A stretch of DNA of 14,750 nucleotides from Fibrobacter sp. UBA1765 (GTDB lineage Bacteria > Fibrobacterota > Fibrobacteria > Fibrobacterales > Fibrobacteraceae). The stretch is from the NCBI GenBank assembly GCA_002314675.1, contig DCGZ01000090.1, positions 12,842 to 27,591 on the forward strand, in the 5' to 3' direction. Under the pieces are notes generated by a model. It had not been told where the DNA came from. It did no database searches and saw only the letters and a list, made by a program, of their open reading frames with translations. Of this stretch, positions 7,504-14,750 are shown piece after piece (within the stretch, counting starts at the first letter, position 1; every line of letters starts with the position of its first letter). Both the position numbers and the translations under genes were made by a program.

Positions 7504-9003
7504 ATGCTACAACAAATTCTTTTTAACCTTATCTGGATCATTCCGTTCTTGACGGTGCTTGTTTGCGTGCCTATCGCAAACTCCAAAGTAGCTCTTCTCA
7601 AGAAGATTCATCTCTGTTCTGCAGGAATCGTGTTGATGATAACACTCTTCCTTGCAACAAACATGATTCTTGACTACGCTCCGTATGCAGGCGGCAACGC
7701 ATTTGCAATGTCTTACCTTACGGACTTCCCGTGGCTTGCCGCAATTTCTGCCCATTACCTTGTTGGCGCTGATGCTCTCACGATATTGATGCTTGTTCTT
7801 GCCGCAGTGATCATTTTCACGGGCGTGCTTGCAAGCTGGCGAATCGCAAGCGGTCACAAGGTTTTCTTTGGCCTTTTGCAGATTCTTGCAGCAAGCGTCT
7901 ACGGCGTATTCATGAGCTTTGACCTTGTGCTATTCTTCGTGTTCTACGAAATGGAAGCACTTTGCATGTACCTCATGATTGCTGGCTATGGCACAGGCGA
8001 CAAGGACCTTGGCGGTAAAAAGCTTACCCTTACGCTCGCTCTTGGTTCTGCCATGGTCATGGCGGTATTCCTAGGCATGTATGTAGAAGGCGGCTCCTGG
8101 AGCGTATTCGAACTTGCAAATGTAAAGCTCCCAGAGAATTTCCAAATGTGGGCCTTCCCAGTTCTCTTTATGGGCTTTGCAGTTTCAAGTTCCCTGTTCC
8201 CGTTCCACTTCTGGTCTCCGGCAGGCCACTCCGCAGCACCGACTGCGGTTTCCATGTTCGCCGCTGGCGTTATGATGAAGATGGGCGCTTACGGCTGCTT
8301 GCGCATTGCTATGTACCTTATGCCAGAAGGAGCACATTTCTGGCTCCCGTACATTTTGTTCTTTGTAATCTTTAACGTATGCTTTGGACCGTTCATTGCA
8401 ATGCGCCACAAGGATCTTAAATTCATTACAGCTTACAGCTCCATTTCTCACCTTGGCCTAATATTCCTTGGCCTTTGCGCAATGACCCCTGTGGCACTTC
8501 GCGGTGCATCACTCCAGATGCTTAGCCACGGATTCCTTACAGGCCTCTTCTTTGCAACAATCGGCATGATCTACGGCCGTACCCATACTCGTGACATCAC
8601 GCAGATGGGCGGTCTCATGAAGATTATGCCGTTCCTTGGAGTAGGCTTTGTTATTGCCGGCTTTGCTGGCCTTGGCCTCCCAGGCTTCTCCGGTTTCGTA
8701 GCTGAAGCATCCATCTTTATCGGTTCCTTCCAGAACGAAGGCACGCTCTTCCGTATCGTTACAATCCTTGCAATTCTTTCTGTAACAGCCACGGCAGTCT
8801 ACATTTTGCAAACAGCAAACAGAATGCTCCATGGCCCAGTTACAAATCCGCATTTCAAGGAACTGACCGACGCTACATTCGAAGAAAAGATTGTTATCGT
8901 GATCTTTGTAATCTGCCTTTTGGCAATCGGCCTTTGCCCGGCTCCATTCGCAGATTTCCTTGACACATCCATTGCACCAATCGTTAGCAACTTGACGAGG
9001 TAG
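7504..9003 (+). CDS. nuoM: NADH-quinone oxidoreductase subunit M, antiporter-like, lacking the helix 7 lysine
   Basis: NuoM is the middle antiporter-like pump subunit of the membrane arm; 499 residues is normal. E149 (FVFYEMEAL) matches the helix 5 glutamate, K259 (AAGVMMKMGAYG) the helix 8 lysine, and the E of LPGFSGFVAEASIFIGSF the helix 12 acid. The block GFAVSSSLFPFHFWSPAGH (224-242) aligns without gaps to the E. coli region containing FAVKMP, but S228 replaces the conserved lysine K234. WSPAGH also replaces WLPDAH. The codons (TCA at 8185-8187, AGT, TCC) are read directly and the frame is intact. I chose ATG 7504 because AGGA at 7494-7497 is 6 bases upstream; the ATG at 7498 directly abuts that site. 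Confidence 0.95.
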   Translation: MLQQILFNLIWIIPFLTVLVCVPIANSKVALLKKIHLCSAGIVLMITLFLATNMILDYAPYAGGNAFAMSYLTDFPWLAAISAHYLVGADALTILMLVLAAVIIFTGVLASWRIASGHKVFFGLLQILAASVYGVFMSFDLVLFFVFYEMEALCMYLMIAGYGTGDKDLGGKKLTLTLALGSAMVMAVFLGMYVEGGSWSVFELANVKLPENFQMWAFPVLFMGFAVSSSLFPFHFWSPAGHSAAPTAVSMFAAGVMMKMGAYGCLRIAMYLMPEGAHFWLPYILFFVIFNVCFGPFIAMRHKDLKFITAYSSISHLGLIFLGLCAMTPVALRGASLQMLSHGFLTGLFFATIGMIYGRTHTRDITQMGGLMKIMPFLGVGFVIAGFAGLGLPGFSGFVAEASIFIGSFQNEGTLFRIVTILAILSVTATAVYILQTANRMLHGPVTNPHFKELTDATFEEKIVIVIFVICLLAIGLCPAPFADFLDTSIAPIVSNLTR

Positions 9004-9007
9004 GCAA

Positions 9008-10438
9008 ATGATTTTACAAAACGCAATTTTACCAGACATTCTGCTTGTACTTTTCCCGTTCATTGTACTTGCGCTCCGCATTTTCGCAAGCAAGCACGAA
9101 AAGCTACAGTGGTACGCAGCAAACATCGTTCTTTTCACAGTCTTCATTTGGCAAAACTGCCTGATGCTTGGCAATACGCAAATCTACCTAAGCAACTGGA
9201 AGATCGACACATTCGGCATCTTTATGCGCGAAGTGTTCGTTCTTGGTTCCATTTGCGCCCTTTGGTTTGCAAAGGACTACTTTGACCATGCAAGCACAGG
9301 CAAGGCCCGCCTCAAGGAATTCCCGGAATTCATTGCAACCATGGGCTTTGCAACTCTTGGCGGTGTAATCGTAGTTTCTGCAAACGACCTCATTACACTC
9401 TTCATTGGCCTAGAACTTGCAACAATCCCGATGTATGCTCTTACTGCCTGGAACAAGAAGGATTCAGAAGGTTCCGAAGCTGCTGTAAAATTCATCTTGA
9501 TGGGTTCTGCGGCAACGGCATTTGAACTCTTTGGTTTCAGCTACCTCTACGGCTTTGCAGGTTCCTTGAACATGCCGCAGATTGCAACTGAAGTTGCTAA
9601 GAATGCATCTTCCCCGCTGCTCTGGATTTCTGTACTGTTCCTGATTTCTGGTGTGGGCTTTAAGCTTACGCTTTTCCCGTTCCACACATGGGCTCCAGAT
9701 GTCTATGACGGTGCACCAACACCGGTAACAGCACTTCTTTCTGTTACCTCCAAGGCTGTAGCAATTGCATTTGTTGCAGTACTTGTATTTGGACCGTTTG
9801 CAGCCGTGCAGCAGACCGTAGCTCCGTTCCTTGCATTACTTGCTGGCCTTACGCTCTTGGCAGGTAACCTTGGCGCACTCAAGCAGAGCAAGCTTCGCCG
9901 CTTTATGGCATACAGTTCCATTTCGCAGGCAGGCTACATTCTCGTAGCAGTCCTTGGGCCAGAAACAAATGCAAAGTTTGCAATCGTATACTACTTGTTC
10001 CTCTACACATTTGCAAACTATCTTGCATTCTTCATATTTGGCATTGTGGGCCAAAATCGCAAGGAAGACTTCGTTTCGCTCCGTGGTCTTTCTAAGCAGA
10101 ACTTGACACTTGCAATTGGACTCGTTGTAGCTCTTATGAGCCTTGCTGGCATTCCGCCACTTGCAGGCTTCTTTGGCAAGTTCCACTTGTTCTTTGCTGC
10201 AGCAGAAACCAAGCATTACGCACTCGTAACATTTGCAGTGCTCAACAACGTGCTTGCACTCTACTACTACATTCAGGTTCTTAAGGCTGCATGGATCGAC
10301 AAGCCAGAAGTTGAACCATGCGCATTGCAAATTACATGCCGCCAAAAGGCAGCCGTCATCATCCTCATGATTGGCGTAATCGCATGCGGATTTGTTCCGA
10401 TGCTCGCAAACAACCTGTTTGCCGGCCTTAAATTTTAA
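9008..10438 (+). CDS. nuoN: NADH-quinone oxidoreductase subunit N, antiporter-like
   Basis: NuoN is the third antiporter-like subunit, adjacent to NuoK. The 476-residue product is typical in length and highly hydrophobic. Key charged residues are retained: E136 in GLELATIPMYAL (helix 5), K219 in GVGFKLTLFPFHTWAPDVYDGAPTP (216-240; helix 7) and K249 in SVTSKA (helix 8), followed by RRFMAYSSISQAGYILV and LAGIPPLAGFFGKF. The ATG at 9008 follows the nuoM stop by 4 bases, with AGG at 8998-9000 seven bases upstream. It is the last gene of the operon and is followed 20 bases later by the terminator hairpin. Confidence 0.97.
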   Translation: MILQNAILPDILLVLFPFIVLALRIFASKHEKLQWYAANIVLFTVFIWQNCLMLGNTQIYLSNWKIDTFGIFMREVFVLGSICALWFAKDYFDHASTGKARLKEFPEFIATMGFATLGGVIVVSANDLITLFIGLELATIPMYALTAWNKKDSEGSEAAVKFILMGSAATAFELFGFSYLYGFAGSLNMPQIATEVAKNASSPLLWISVLFLISGVGFKLTLFPFHTWAPDVYDGAPTPVTALLSVTSKAVAIAFVAVLVFGPFAAVQQTVAPFLALLAGLTLLAGNLGALKQSKLRRFMAYSSISQAGYILVAVLGPETNAKFAIVYYLFLYTFANYLAFFIFGIVGQNRKEDFVSLRGLSKQNLTLAIGLVVALMSLAGIPPLAGFFGKFHLFFAAAETKHYALVTFAVLNNVLALYYYIQVLKAAWIDKPEVEPCALQITCRQKAAVIILMIGVIACGFVPMLANNLFAGLKF

Positions 10439-10458
10439 CGCAACGCCAAAATAACAGA

Positions 10459-10494
10459 AGCCCCGAAAGTTAAATGCAACTTTCGGGGCTTTTA
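10459..10494 (+). terminator. Rho-independent terminator of the nuo operon
   Basis: A perfect 13-base-pair stem (10459-10471 with 10478-10490; GC-rich core GCCCCG/CGGGGC) encloses a 6-base loop AAATGC and is followed by TTTTA. It stands 20 bases after the nuoN stop and 19 bases before the stop of the convergent gene. On the minus strand the run after the stem is only weakly T-rich (TTCTGTTATTTT), so a bidirectional role is plausible but less certain. Confidence 0.93.
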
Positions 10495-10513
10495 TGTTTA
10501 TTGTAGTTCTTTG

Positions 10514-11980
10514 TTACCACTTGAACCCGACGCGCAAATAAACCTGCGGGTCGTCAACGAAGGTAATGCTGCCGGTAAAGGCGGTGTATCGGCCTTCATA
10601 GGTCAAGGAAGGCGTGACGGAGTATTGCATCTTGGCTCCCTTCAGATAATTCTTTGGAGCCCATTCAAAGACATCATCAATGGAACTGCCGAAAGTCTTG
10701 CCCTTCCAATAGAACCTCAGCAAGACAGAGAGAAACACATTATGCATGCGGGTATACATCAACCAGTCGATAGTCTGGCTGTTGGGGCCATTGGGATTGC
10801 CAAGAGGATGGTTCAAGTGAGCCAGCTGAGCCTTCGCGGAATCATGATGGGTGTAGGTAAAAGGCTCCACTCGGGCGTATTCCAAAATTGCACCGGCCTC
10901 CAGTTTCATCTTGTTGAGATAGAAATCATGACCAACCTGAATGCCTGCCATAAAGCCCCAGCGGTTGTTGTTCATCTCACCCTTCAGCAATTCATCGGGG
11001 CTTTCCATATCATCCAAAAGAAATTCTGAATAAATTCGCGCAAAACGGAACAAACGATAATTGAGATCCGCTGAAATTGTTCCGTTATTACTTGTTTCCG
11101 AGAAATTCCCCTTTTCAATAAATAGCGGAATAATCGGAACCATCAGCAGGGGCTTACTATCGTTATAAATCACCTGCAGTTCACTCACGCCAAGGGTCAA
11201 GTTACCCAAGGCAAGTTCATAACGATGGGCATACATATTACGCTCGTTAGCGTTTTCATCGCTCCAAGCCCACTGACCGATACGCAGGTCTCCGTACGCG
11301 CTCACAATATGCAGCGGACCAAAGACCGCATCCAAGGTCATGAACGTGTAAGGCAAGGCAAACTGGTTCAGCGTCAAGTTGTTATAGAAACCCGGCCCCC
11401 AGTGCAACACATCGCGGCCGGCGCTCACGCGAAAACGGTTCCAGTTAAAGCCCACCTGCCCGCGATAGCGGGAATAACTCACATATTGAATGTCGCCGTA
11501 CTGTTCATCAAAAACCTCGTGGTCCCAGGACTTCTGCCTTTTTGCAGAATGGGACTCCACATACATGCGGGCCTCCAAGGAAAAATCTAAAGAATCCACA
11601 TAGCCGCGGATAAACAGACCGCCATCAATCCCCGGCCAAATGGTATCGCCCAGAGCTTCGCCACCACGGTAATCGACGCCCCCCACAATGGAAGCCGCAA
11701 TCCTGTAATCCGTATCGCCCAAATGGAACAGGGCGTCCTTTTCGGTCTCGTCAAAATTCTTGCGGAAAGTCGTATCGCGCTTAGGATACGCAAAGAACTG
11801 CGGCCCCTCCCCCATGGTCACACGATGGTATTCAAACAGGAACGGACTTGCCTCCAACATGCGCAGGTTACGCATACGGTCCGGCGCAACCGTCGGGGAT
11901 GCAGCAAAAGCATCAAGGACAAAAGCCGCAAGAAGCAAAAAGACTAAACTGCAAATTTTCCAAACACGCATATTCATCAT
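10514..11980 (-). CDS. Exported outer-membrane beta-barrel protein, probably Wzi capsule-assembly family
   Basis: The 488-residue product starts with a signal peptide: positive residues R5 and K8, a hydrophobic core SLVFLLLAAFVL (11-22), and a likely cleavage after AFA at 24-26. The rest is rich in alternating aromatic and polar strands (for example RIYSEFLLDD, KLEAGAILEYARV) and ends YLRVGFKW, with the terminal aromatic typical of outer-membrane barrels. The block GRDVLHWGPG at 188-197, followed by NNLTLNQFALP, resembles the conserved GR..WGPG region of Wzi-type capsule assembly proteins, and the length of about 480 fits. Known Wzi proteins anchor surface polysaccharide to the outer membrane. 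The assignment is from remembered motif similarity, so it could be another barrel. ATGs at 11980, 11977 and 11971 are all possible starts; none has a clear ribosome site. No polysaccharide genes are adjacent. Confidence 0.6.
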   Translation of the reverse strand: MMNMRVWKICSLVFLLLAAFVLDAFAASPTVAPDRMRNLRMLEASPFLFEYHRVTMGEGPQFFAYPKRDTTFRKNFDETEKDALFHLGDTDYRIAASIVGGVDYRGGEALGDTIWPGIDGGLFIRGYVDSLDFSLEARMYVESHSAKRQKSWDHEVFDEQYGDIQYVSYSRYRGQVGFNWNRFRVSAGRDVLHWGPGFYNNLTLNQFALPYTFMTLDAVFGPLHIVSAYGDLRIGQWAWSDENANERNMYAHRYELALGNLTLGVSELQVIYNDSKPLLMVPIIPLFIEKGNFSETSNNGTISADLNYRLFRFARIYSEFLLDDMESPDELLKGEMNNNRWGFMAGIQVGHDFYLNKMKLEAGAILEYARVEPFTYTHHDSAKAQLAHLNHPLGNPNGPNSQTIDWLMYTRMHNVFLSVLLRFYWKGKTFGSSIDDVFEWAPKNYLKGAKMQYSVTPSLTYEGRYTAFTGSITFVDDPQVYLRVGFKW

Positions 11981-12180
11981 CTACAAATAAACCAAATTCT
12001 CTTTGATTAAAGGAAAGGAGAGCTACATTCTCATCTTTTTCTACAAAGATTATTGGTATAAATATACCTTTTTTCTTCCGTCAGCTAAGTATATTCAAAC
12101 AACGAAGAATAGATAAGGTATAAAAAATGCAACCATGATAGCATTGACCTTGGATACCCCGGTTGTCTCTGTGTTCGCCT
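11981..12180. other. Divergent intergenic region, AT-rich, promoters expected
   Basis: These 200 bases separate two divergently transcribed genes and must hold regulatory DNA for both. A near-palindrome GGTATA-AA-TATACC lies at 12055-12068 and could be an operator or a -10 region for the minus-strand gene. TATAAA at 12119-12124 could be a plus-strand -10, but no good -35 stands at the right distance. TTGACC at 12144-12149 resembles a -35, but no -10 lies 16-18 bases downstream. I see no RNA gene and no supportable coding sequence. Confidence 0.4.
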
Positions 12181-12191
12181 TTTATTATATT
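12181..12191 (+). promoter_or_regulatory. AT-rich box upstream of first ATPase/nuclease gene
   Basis: TTTATTATATT ends 7 bases before the ATG at 12199. The identical 11 bases sit at the same distance before the second copy (13771-13781), while the 7 bases in between differ (six of seven). It contains TATTAT, a one-mismatch -10 hexamer, whose predicted transcription start would lie only about 4 bases before the ATG. No Shine-Dalgarno sequence is present. Conservation shows it was part of the duplicated unit; the promoter role is inferred. Confidence 0.5.
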
Positions 12192-12198
12192 ACCGGAT

Positions 12199-13770
12199 AT
12201 GGGTAACTACGTCAATCCGAATAATATAAACTTGCAAGTGGATCGCAATACACCGATCTATGTTGACAAGTCCATGGCCATTGCAGAAATCAACAAGCTG
12301 GTGAATACCAACCAGCGGTTTATTTGCATGTCCCGCGCGCGCCGTTTCGGAAAGACTACGGTGGGAAACATGCTCGCGGCGTATTACAGCAAGGGCTGCG
12401 ACAGCCGCCACCTTTTTGCAGACCTAAAGATTGCAAGTGACCCGAGTTTCGAAAAGTACCTGAACAAGCTGAACGTGATTCAGATTGACTTGGGTTCACT
12501 TTGTTCCACCTACAAGGGCGAAGATATCATCACACTAGCCGAGTCGGAGGTTTGTCGAGAACTCAGGGATCAGTTTCCGAACGTCGAAATTGAATCTGAC
12601 CGCCTAGAGATGGCTCTCAGACGAATTTACTCCGCCACCCAGGAACAGTTTGTCATCATCATCGACGAGTACGATGTATTGGTCCGCACGCAAACCAAGC
12701 GCGAATACTTTGAACATTTTCTGGACTTTTTGAACGGACTTTTTAAGAATGTCAACTTGGCCCCGGCCATCGCCCTCGCCTATATCACGGGCATTCTGCC
12801 CATAGTCCGCGACAAGGTGCAGAGCAAGCTGAACATGTTCCGCGAATACACCATGCTGAATGCCGGCAGGCTCGCCAGCTGCATTGGTTTTACCAACGAA
12901 GAAGTGCAGGCTCTATGCAAGGAACACAACCTTGATTTTGAAGAATGCAAACGCTGGTACGATGGCTATAATCTGAACGGCGTAGAAATCTACAATTCCA
13001 ATTCCGTGGTACAAGCAGCGATGGATGGAAAGTATCGAAGCTATTGGTCTAAAACAGGTTCCTACGAGGCTCTCAAAGATTACATCCTCATGGATTTTGA
13101 AGGAATCCTTGACGATGTGAAATTCATGATTGGTGGCGGCAAGGTTGAGGTGGATACGGATTCCTACCTGAACACCATGACGGATTTCCACAGCAAGAAT
13201 GATGTCTTTACATACTTGCTGCACCTCGGGTACCTGGCGTTTGACGAGGATGAAAGTCTCTGCTACATCCCGAACCGCGAAGTCCGCGACGAATGGATTC
13301 AGTCCATCAAGCTAGCACCCGATTACAAGGGCGTGATGGAACTGGTGAACAATTCCAAGAAGTTGATTGAGGCTACCGCCGAATGTGATTCCGAAGCCGT
13401 AGCGACTGCTCTTGACAAGGCCCATACGCAAATTTGCAACAATCTGAACTACAATAACGAGGGTACGTTCCAGGCGGTAATTTGCCTTGCATATTTCTAC
13501 GCAAATTTAAAATACACCATCGTCAAGGAACTGCCTAGCGGCAAGGGCTACGCCGATGTGGCCTTCATCCCGTATGTTCCCAATGTTCCGGCTGTCATCA
13601 TCGAACTCAAGCGCAACAAGAGTGCAGGCACAGCCCTCACGCAAATCGAAGAAAAACGCTACTTCGACTGCCTCGAAAAATACCAAGGCGACCTTCTGTT
13701 CGTGGGCGTGAATTACGACGACGAAACCAAGGTCCACACCTGCGAAATCAAGAAGTTCGTGAAGTATTAG
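12199..13770 (+). CDS. AAA-ATPase-like / PD-(D/E)XK nuclease-like protein, copy 1
   Basis: The 523-residue product has the architecture of the widespread AAA-ATPase-like (PF09820 type) plus PDDEXK_9 (PF08011 type) family, whose function is not established. Residues about 14-300 hold the ATPase-like domain: YVDKS (21-25), the family-type P-loop RARRFGKT (46-53, with R in place of the first glycine of a classical Walker A), Walker B FVIIIDEYD (151-159) and WYDGYN (253-258). The C-terminal nuclease-like domain shows E422 (EGTFQAV), D453 (GYADVAF), E469-L-K471 (IIELKRN) and Q482 (TQIEEKRY), so the catalytic set looks intact. No signal peptide or membrane segment is seen; it should be cytoplasmic. 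I chose the ATG at 12199 because homology with copy 2 begins there; a TTG at 12163 would add 12 unrelated residues. Copy 2 follows 18 bases after the stop. Confidence 0.85.
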   Translation: MGNYVNPNNINLQVDRNTPIYVDKSMAIAEINKLVNTNQRFICMSRARRFGKTTVGNMLAAYYSKGCDSRHLFADLKIASDPSFEKYLNKLNVIQIDLGSLCSTYKGEDIITLAESEVCRELRDQFPNVEIESDRLEMALRRIYSATQEQFVIIIDEYDVLVRTQTKREYFEHFLDFLNGLFKNVNLAPAIALAYITGILPIVRDKVQSKLNMFREYTMLNAGRLASCIGFTNEEVQALCKEHNLDFEECKRWYDGYNLNGVEIYNSNSVVQAAMDGKYRSYWSKTGSYEALKDYILMDFEGILDDVKFMIGGGKVEVDTDSYLNTMTDFHSKNDVFTYLLHLGYLAFDEDESLCYIPNREVRDEWIQSIKLAPDYKGVMELVNNSKKLIEATAECDSEAVATALDKAHTQICNNLNYNNEGTFQAVICLAYFYANLKYTIVKELPSGKGYADVAFIPYVPNVPAVIIELKRNKSAGTALTQIEEKRYFDCLEKYQGDLLFVGVNYDDETKVHTCEIKKFVKY

Positions 13771-13781
13771 TTTATTATATT
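13771..13781 (+). promoter_or_regulatory. AT-rich box upstream of second ATPase/nuclease gene
   Basis: TTTATTATATT begins directly after the stop codon of copy 1 and ends 7 bases before the ATG of copy 2. It is identical in sequence and spacing to the box at 12181-12191. If it works as a -10 region, copy 2 has its own promoter rather than depending on read-through. Confidence 0.5.
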
Positions 13782-13788
13782 GTAAAGT

Positions 13789-14750
13789 ATGGGTAACTAC
13801 GTCAATCCGAATAATATAAACTTGCAATTGGATCGCAATACACCGATCTATGTCGACAAGTCCATGGCCATTGCAGAAATCAACAAGCTGGTGAATACCA
13901 ACCAGCGGTTTGTTTGCATGTCCCGTGCGCGCCGTTTCGGAAAGACTATGGTGGGAAACATGCTCGCGGCGTATTACAGCAAAGGTTGCGACAGCCGTCA
14001 CCTTTTTGCAGACTTGAAGATTGCGAAGGACCCCAGCTTCGAAAAGTACCTAAACAAGCTGAACGTAATTCAGATTGATTTGAATTCTCTTTATTCCACT
14101 TACAAAGGCGAAGATATCATTGAATTGGCGACCTCACGCATTCGCGAAGAATTGAGTGTTCAGTTCCCGCAGGCGGGCATTTCGCTAGCAGACAAAGAGC
14201 TAGAAGCGTGCTTGCTGAAAATCTACGCCGCCACCCAGGAACAGTTCGTCATCATCATCGACGAGTACGACGTGCTGGTTCGCGAACAGACCAAGCGCGA
14301 ATACTTTGAACATTTTCTTGGTTTCTTGAATGGAATGTTCAAGAATGTCAACTTGGCCCCGGCCATTGCACTTGCCTACATCACTGGCATTCTGCCTGTC
14401 GTTCGCGACAAGGTGCAGAGCAAGCTGAACATGTTTCGCGAATACACCATGTTGAATGCGGGCAAGCTCGCCAGCTGCATCGGTTTTACCAACGAAGAAG
14501 TTGAGTCGCTCTGCAAGGAACATGGACTCGATTTTGAAGAATGCAAGCGTTGGTACGATGGCTATAACTTGAACGGAATCGAAATCTACAATTCGAACTC
14601 CGTTGTTGTCGCCATGGATAACCAAAGGATGGAAAACTACTGGAACCAGACAGGATCCTTTGACGCACTGCGCAATTACATCCTCATGGATTTTGAAGGC
14701 ATTCTTGAAGATGTAAAATTCATGATTGCTGGTGGCAAGGTGGACGTAGA
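13789..14750 (+). CDS. AAA-ATPase-like / PD-(D/E)XK nuclease-like protein, copy 2 (cut by window end)
   Basis: Translating from the ATG at 13789 gives 320 codons without a stop up to the window edge, so the gene is partial here at its 3' end. It has the same start, P-loop RARRFGKT (46-53) and Walker B region FVIIIDEYDVLV (shifted by two residues) as copy 1, and continues through WYDGYN to KFMIAGGKVDV. The C-terminal nuclease-like domain should lie outside the window. Compared with copy 1 the first about 75 codons are almost identical. A segment at about residues 112-145 is strongly divergent and two residues longer; it lies between the P-loop and Walker B. The rest is similar with scattered changes. 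By homology it is a functional paralogue, not a pseudogene, as far as it can be read. Confidence 0.85.
   Translation, partial: MGNYVNPNNINLQLDRNTPIYVDKSMAIAEINKLVNTNQRFVCMSRARRFGKTMVGNMLAAYYSKGCDSRHLFADLKIAKDPSFEKYLNKLNVIQIDLNSLYSTYKGEDIIELATSRIREELSVQFPQAGISLADKELEACLLKIYAATQEQFVIIIDEYDVLVREQTKREYFEHFLGFLNGMFKNVNLAPAIALAYITGILPVVRDKVQSKLNMFREYTMLNAGKLASCIGFTNEEVESLCKEHGLDFEECKRWYDGYNLNGIEIYNSNSVVVAMDNQRMENYWNQTGSFDALRNYILMDFEGILEDVKFMIAGGKVDV

Larger units (their letters stand above)
12181..14750 (+). repeat. Tandem gene duplication, unit about 1590 bases
   Basis: Unit 1 runs from 12181 to the stop codon at 13770, and unit 2 starts at 13771 with the same AT-rich box and continues beyond the window. 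The offset is 1590 bases through the start of the genes and becomes 1596 after a 6-base length difference in the divergent segment. In the first about 190 coding bases (12199-12390 against 13789-13980) I count only five differences. Upstream of 12181 and 13771 the sequences are unrelated, so the left boundary of homology is sharp. Confidence 0.9.

Noticed and set aside
8509..9174. A 221-codon open frame on the minus strand, also the 207-codon frame at 6346-6969.
   Set aside because: Both are shadows of nuoM/nuoN and nuoL, with cysteine- and charge-rich translations of no recognisable kind and no start signals.
10511..11029. A 172-codon plus-strand frame after the terminator.
   Set aside because: It is antisense to the outer-membrane protein gene, whose signal peptide, barrel features and C-terminus clearly support the minus strand.
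12144..12188. TTGACC with TATTAT as a sigma-70 promoter pair for the first ATPase/nuclease gene.
   Set aside because: The spacing of 33 bases is far from the usual 16-18, and the TTGACC is not conserved before the second copy.
12135..12206. A 23-codon reading frame (MIALTLDTPVVSVFAFYYITGYG spans it; ends inside the ATPase gene start) that could be a leader peptide.
   Set aside because: No ribosome binding site precedes it, the second gene copy has no counterpart, and its end lies inside the conserved start of the downstream gene; chance is the simpler explanation.
13507..14001. A 164-codon open frame on the minus strand across the junction of the two ATPase/nuclease genes.
   Set aside because: It is antisense to two well-supported homologous genes, and its reading repeats on the minus strand of copy 1 only because the plus-strand sequence is duplicated.

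Overview
The window carries a nearly complete respiratory complex I (nuo) operon, then a convergent gene for an outer-membrane protein, then the first copy and most of a second copy of a tandemly duplicated ATPase/nuclease-like gene. The organism is a Gram-negative bacterium, because the outer-membrane protein has a signal peptide and a barrel-type C-terminus. A Fibrobacter-like (Fibrobacteres/Bacteroidetes side) source is my best guess. It rests on overall impression: the fused NuoBC, the Wzi-like protein and the multicopy AAA/PD-(D/E)XK family. No marker gene settles it.

Positions 82-10438, plus strand: nuoA, a fused nuoBC, nuoD, nuoH, nuoI, nuoJ, nuoK, nuoL, nuoM and nuoN in canonical order. 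The genes overlap or nearly touch, except for two gaps of 106 and 141 bases that hold degenerate heptamer repeats. nuoE, nuoF and nuoG, the NADH-oxidising module usually found between D and H, are absent; D and H are only 10 bases apart. The locus therefore encodes an 11-module complex (ten polypeptides) with the quinone-reducing arm and the whole proton-pumping membrane arm. Its electron input must come from genes elsewhere or from another donor such as ferredoxin. NuoM lacks the lysine that is normally conserved in transmembrane helix 7 of antiporter-like subunits, while NuoL and NuoN keep it. A strong hairpin terminator closes the operon at 10459-10494.

Positions 10514-11980, minus strand: a 488-residue exported protein, probably an outer-membrane beta-barrel related to the Wzi capsule-assembly family, convergent with nuo and sharing the terminator region.

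Positions 11981-12198: a divergent intergenic region, AT-rich, without a gene I can support.

Positions 12199-14750, plus strand: two tandem paralogues of a protein with an N-terminal AAA-ATPase-like domain and a C-terminal PD-(D/E)XK nuclease-like domain. The second is cut by the window end. The duplicated unit begins at an 11-base AT-rich box just upstream of each start codon. The 5' parts are almost identical, and divergence is concentrated in a segment between the P-loop and Walker B regions.
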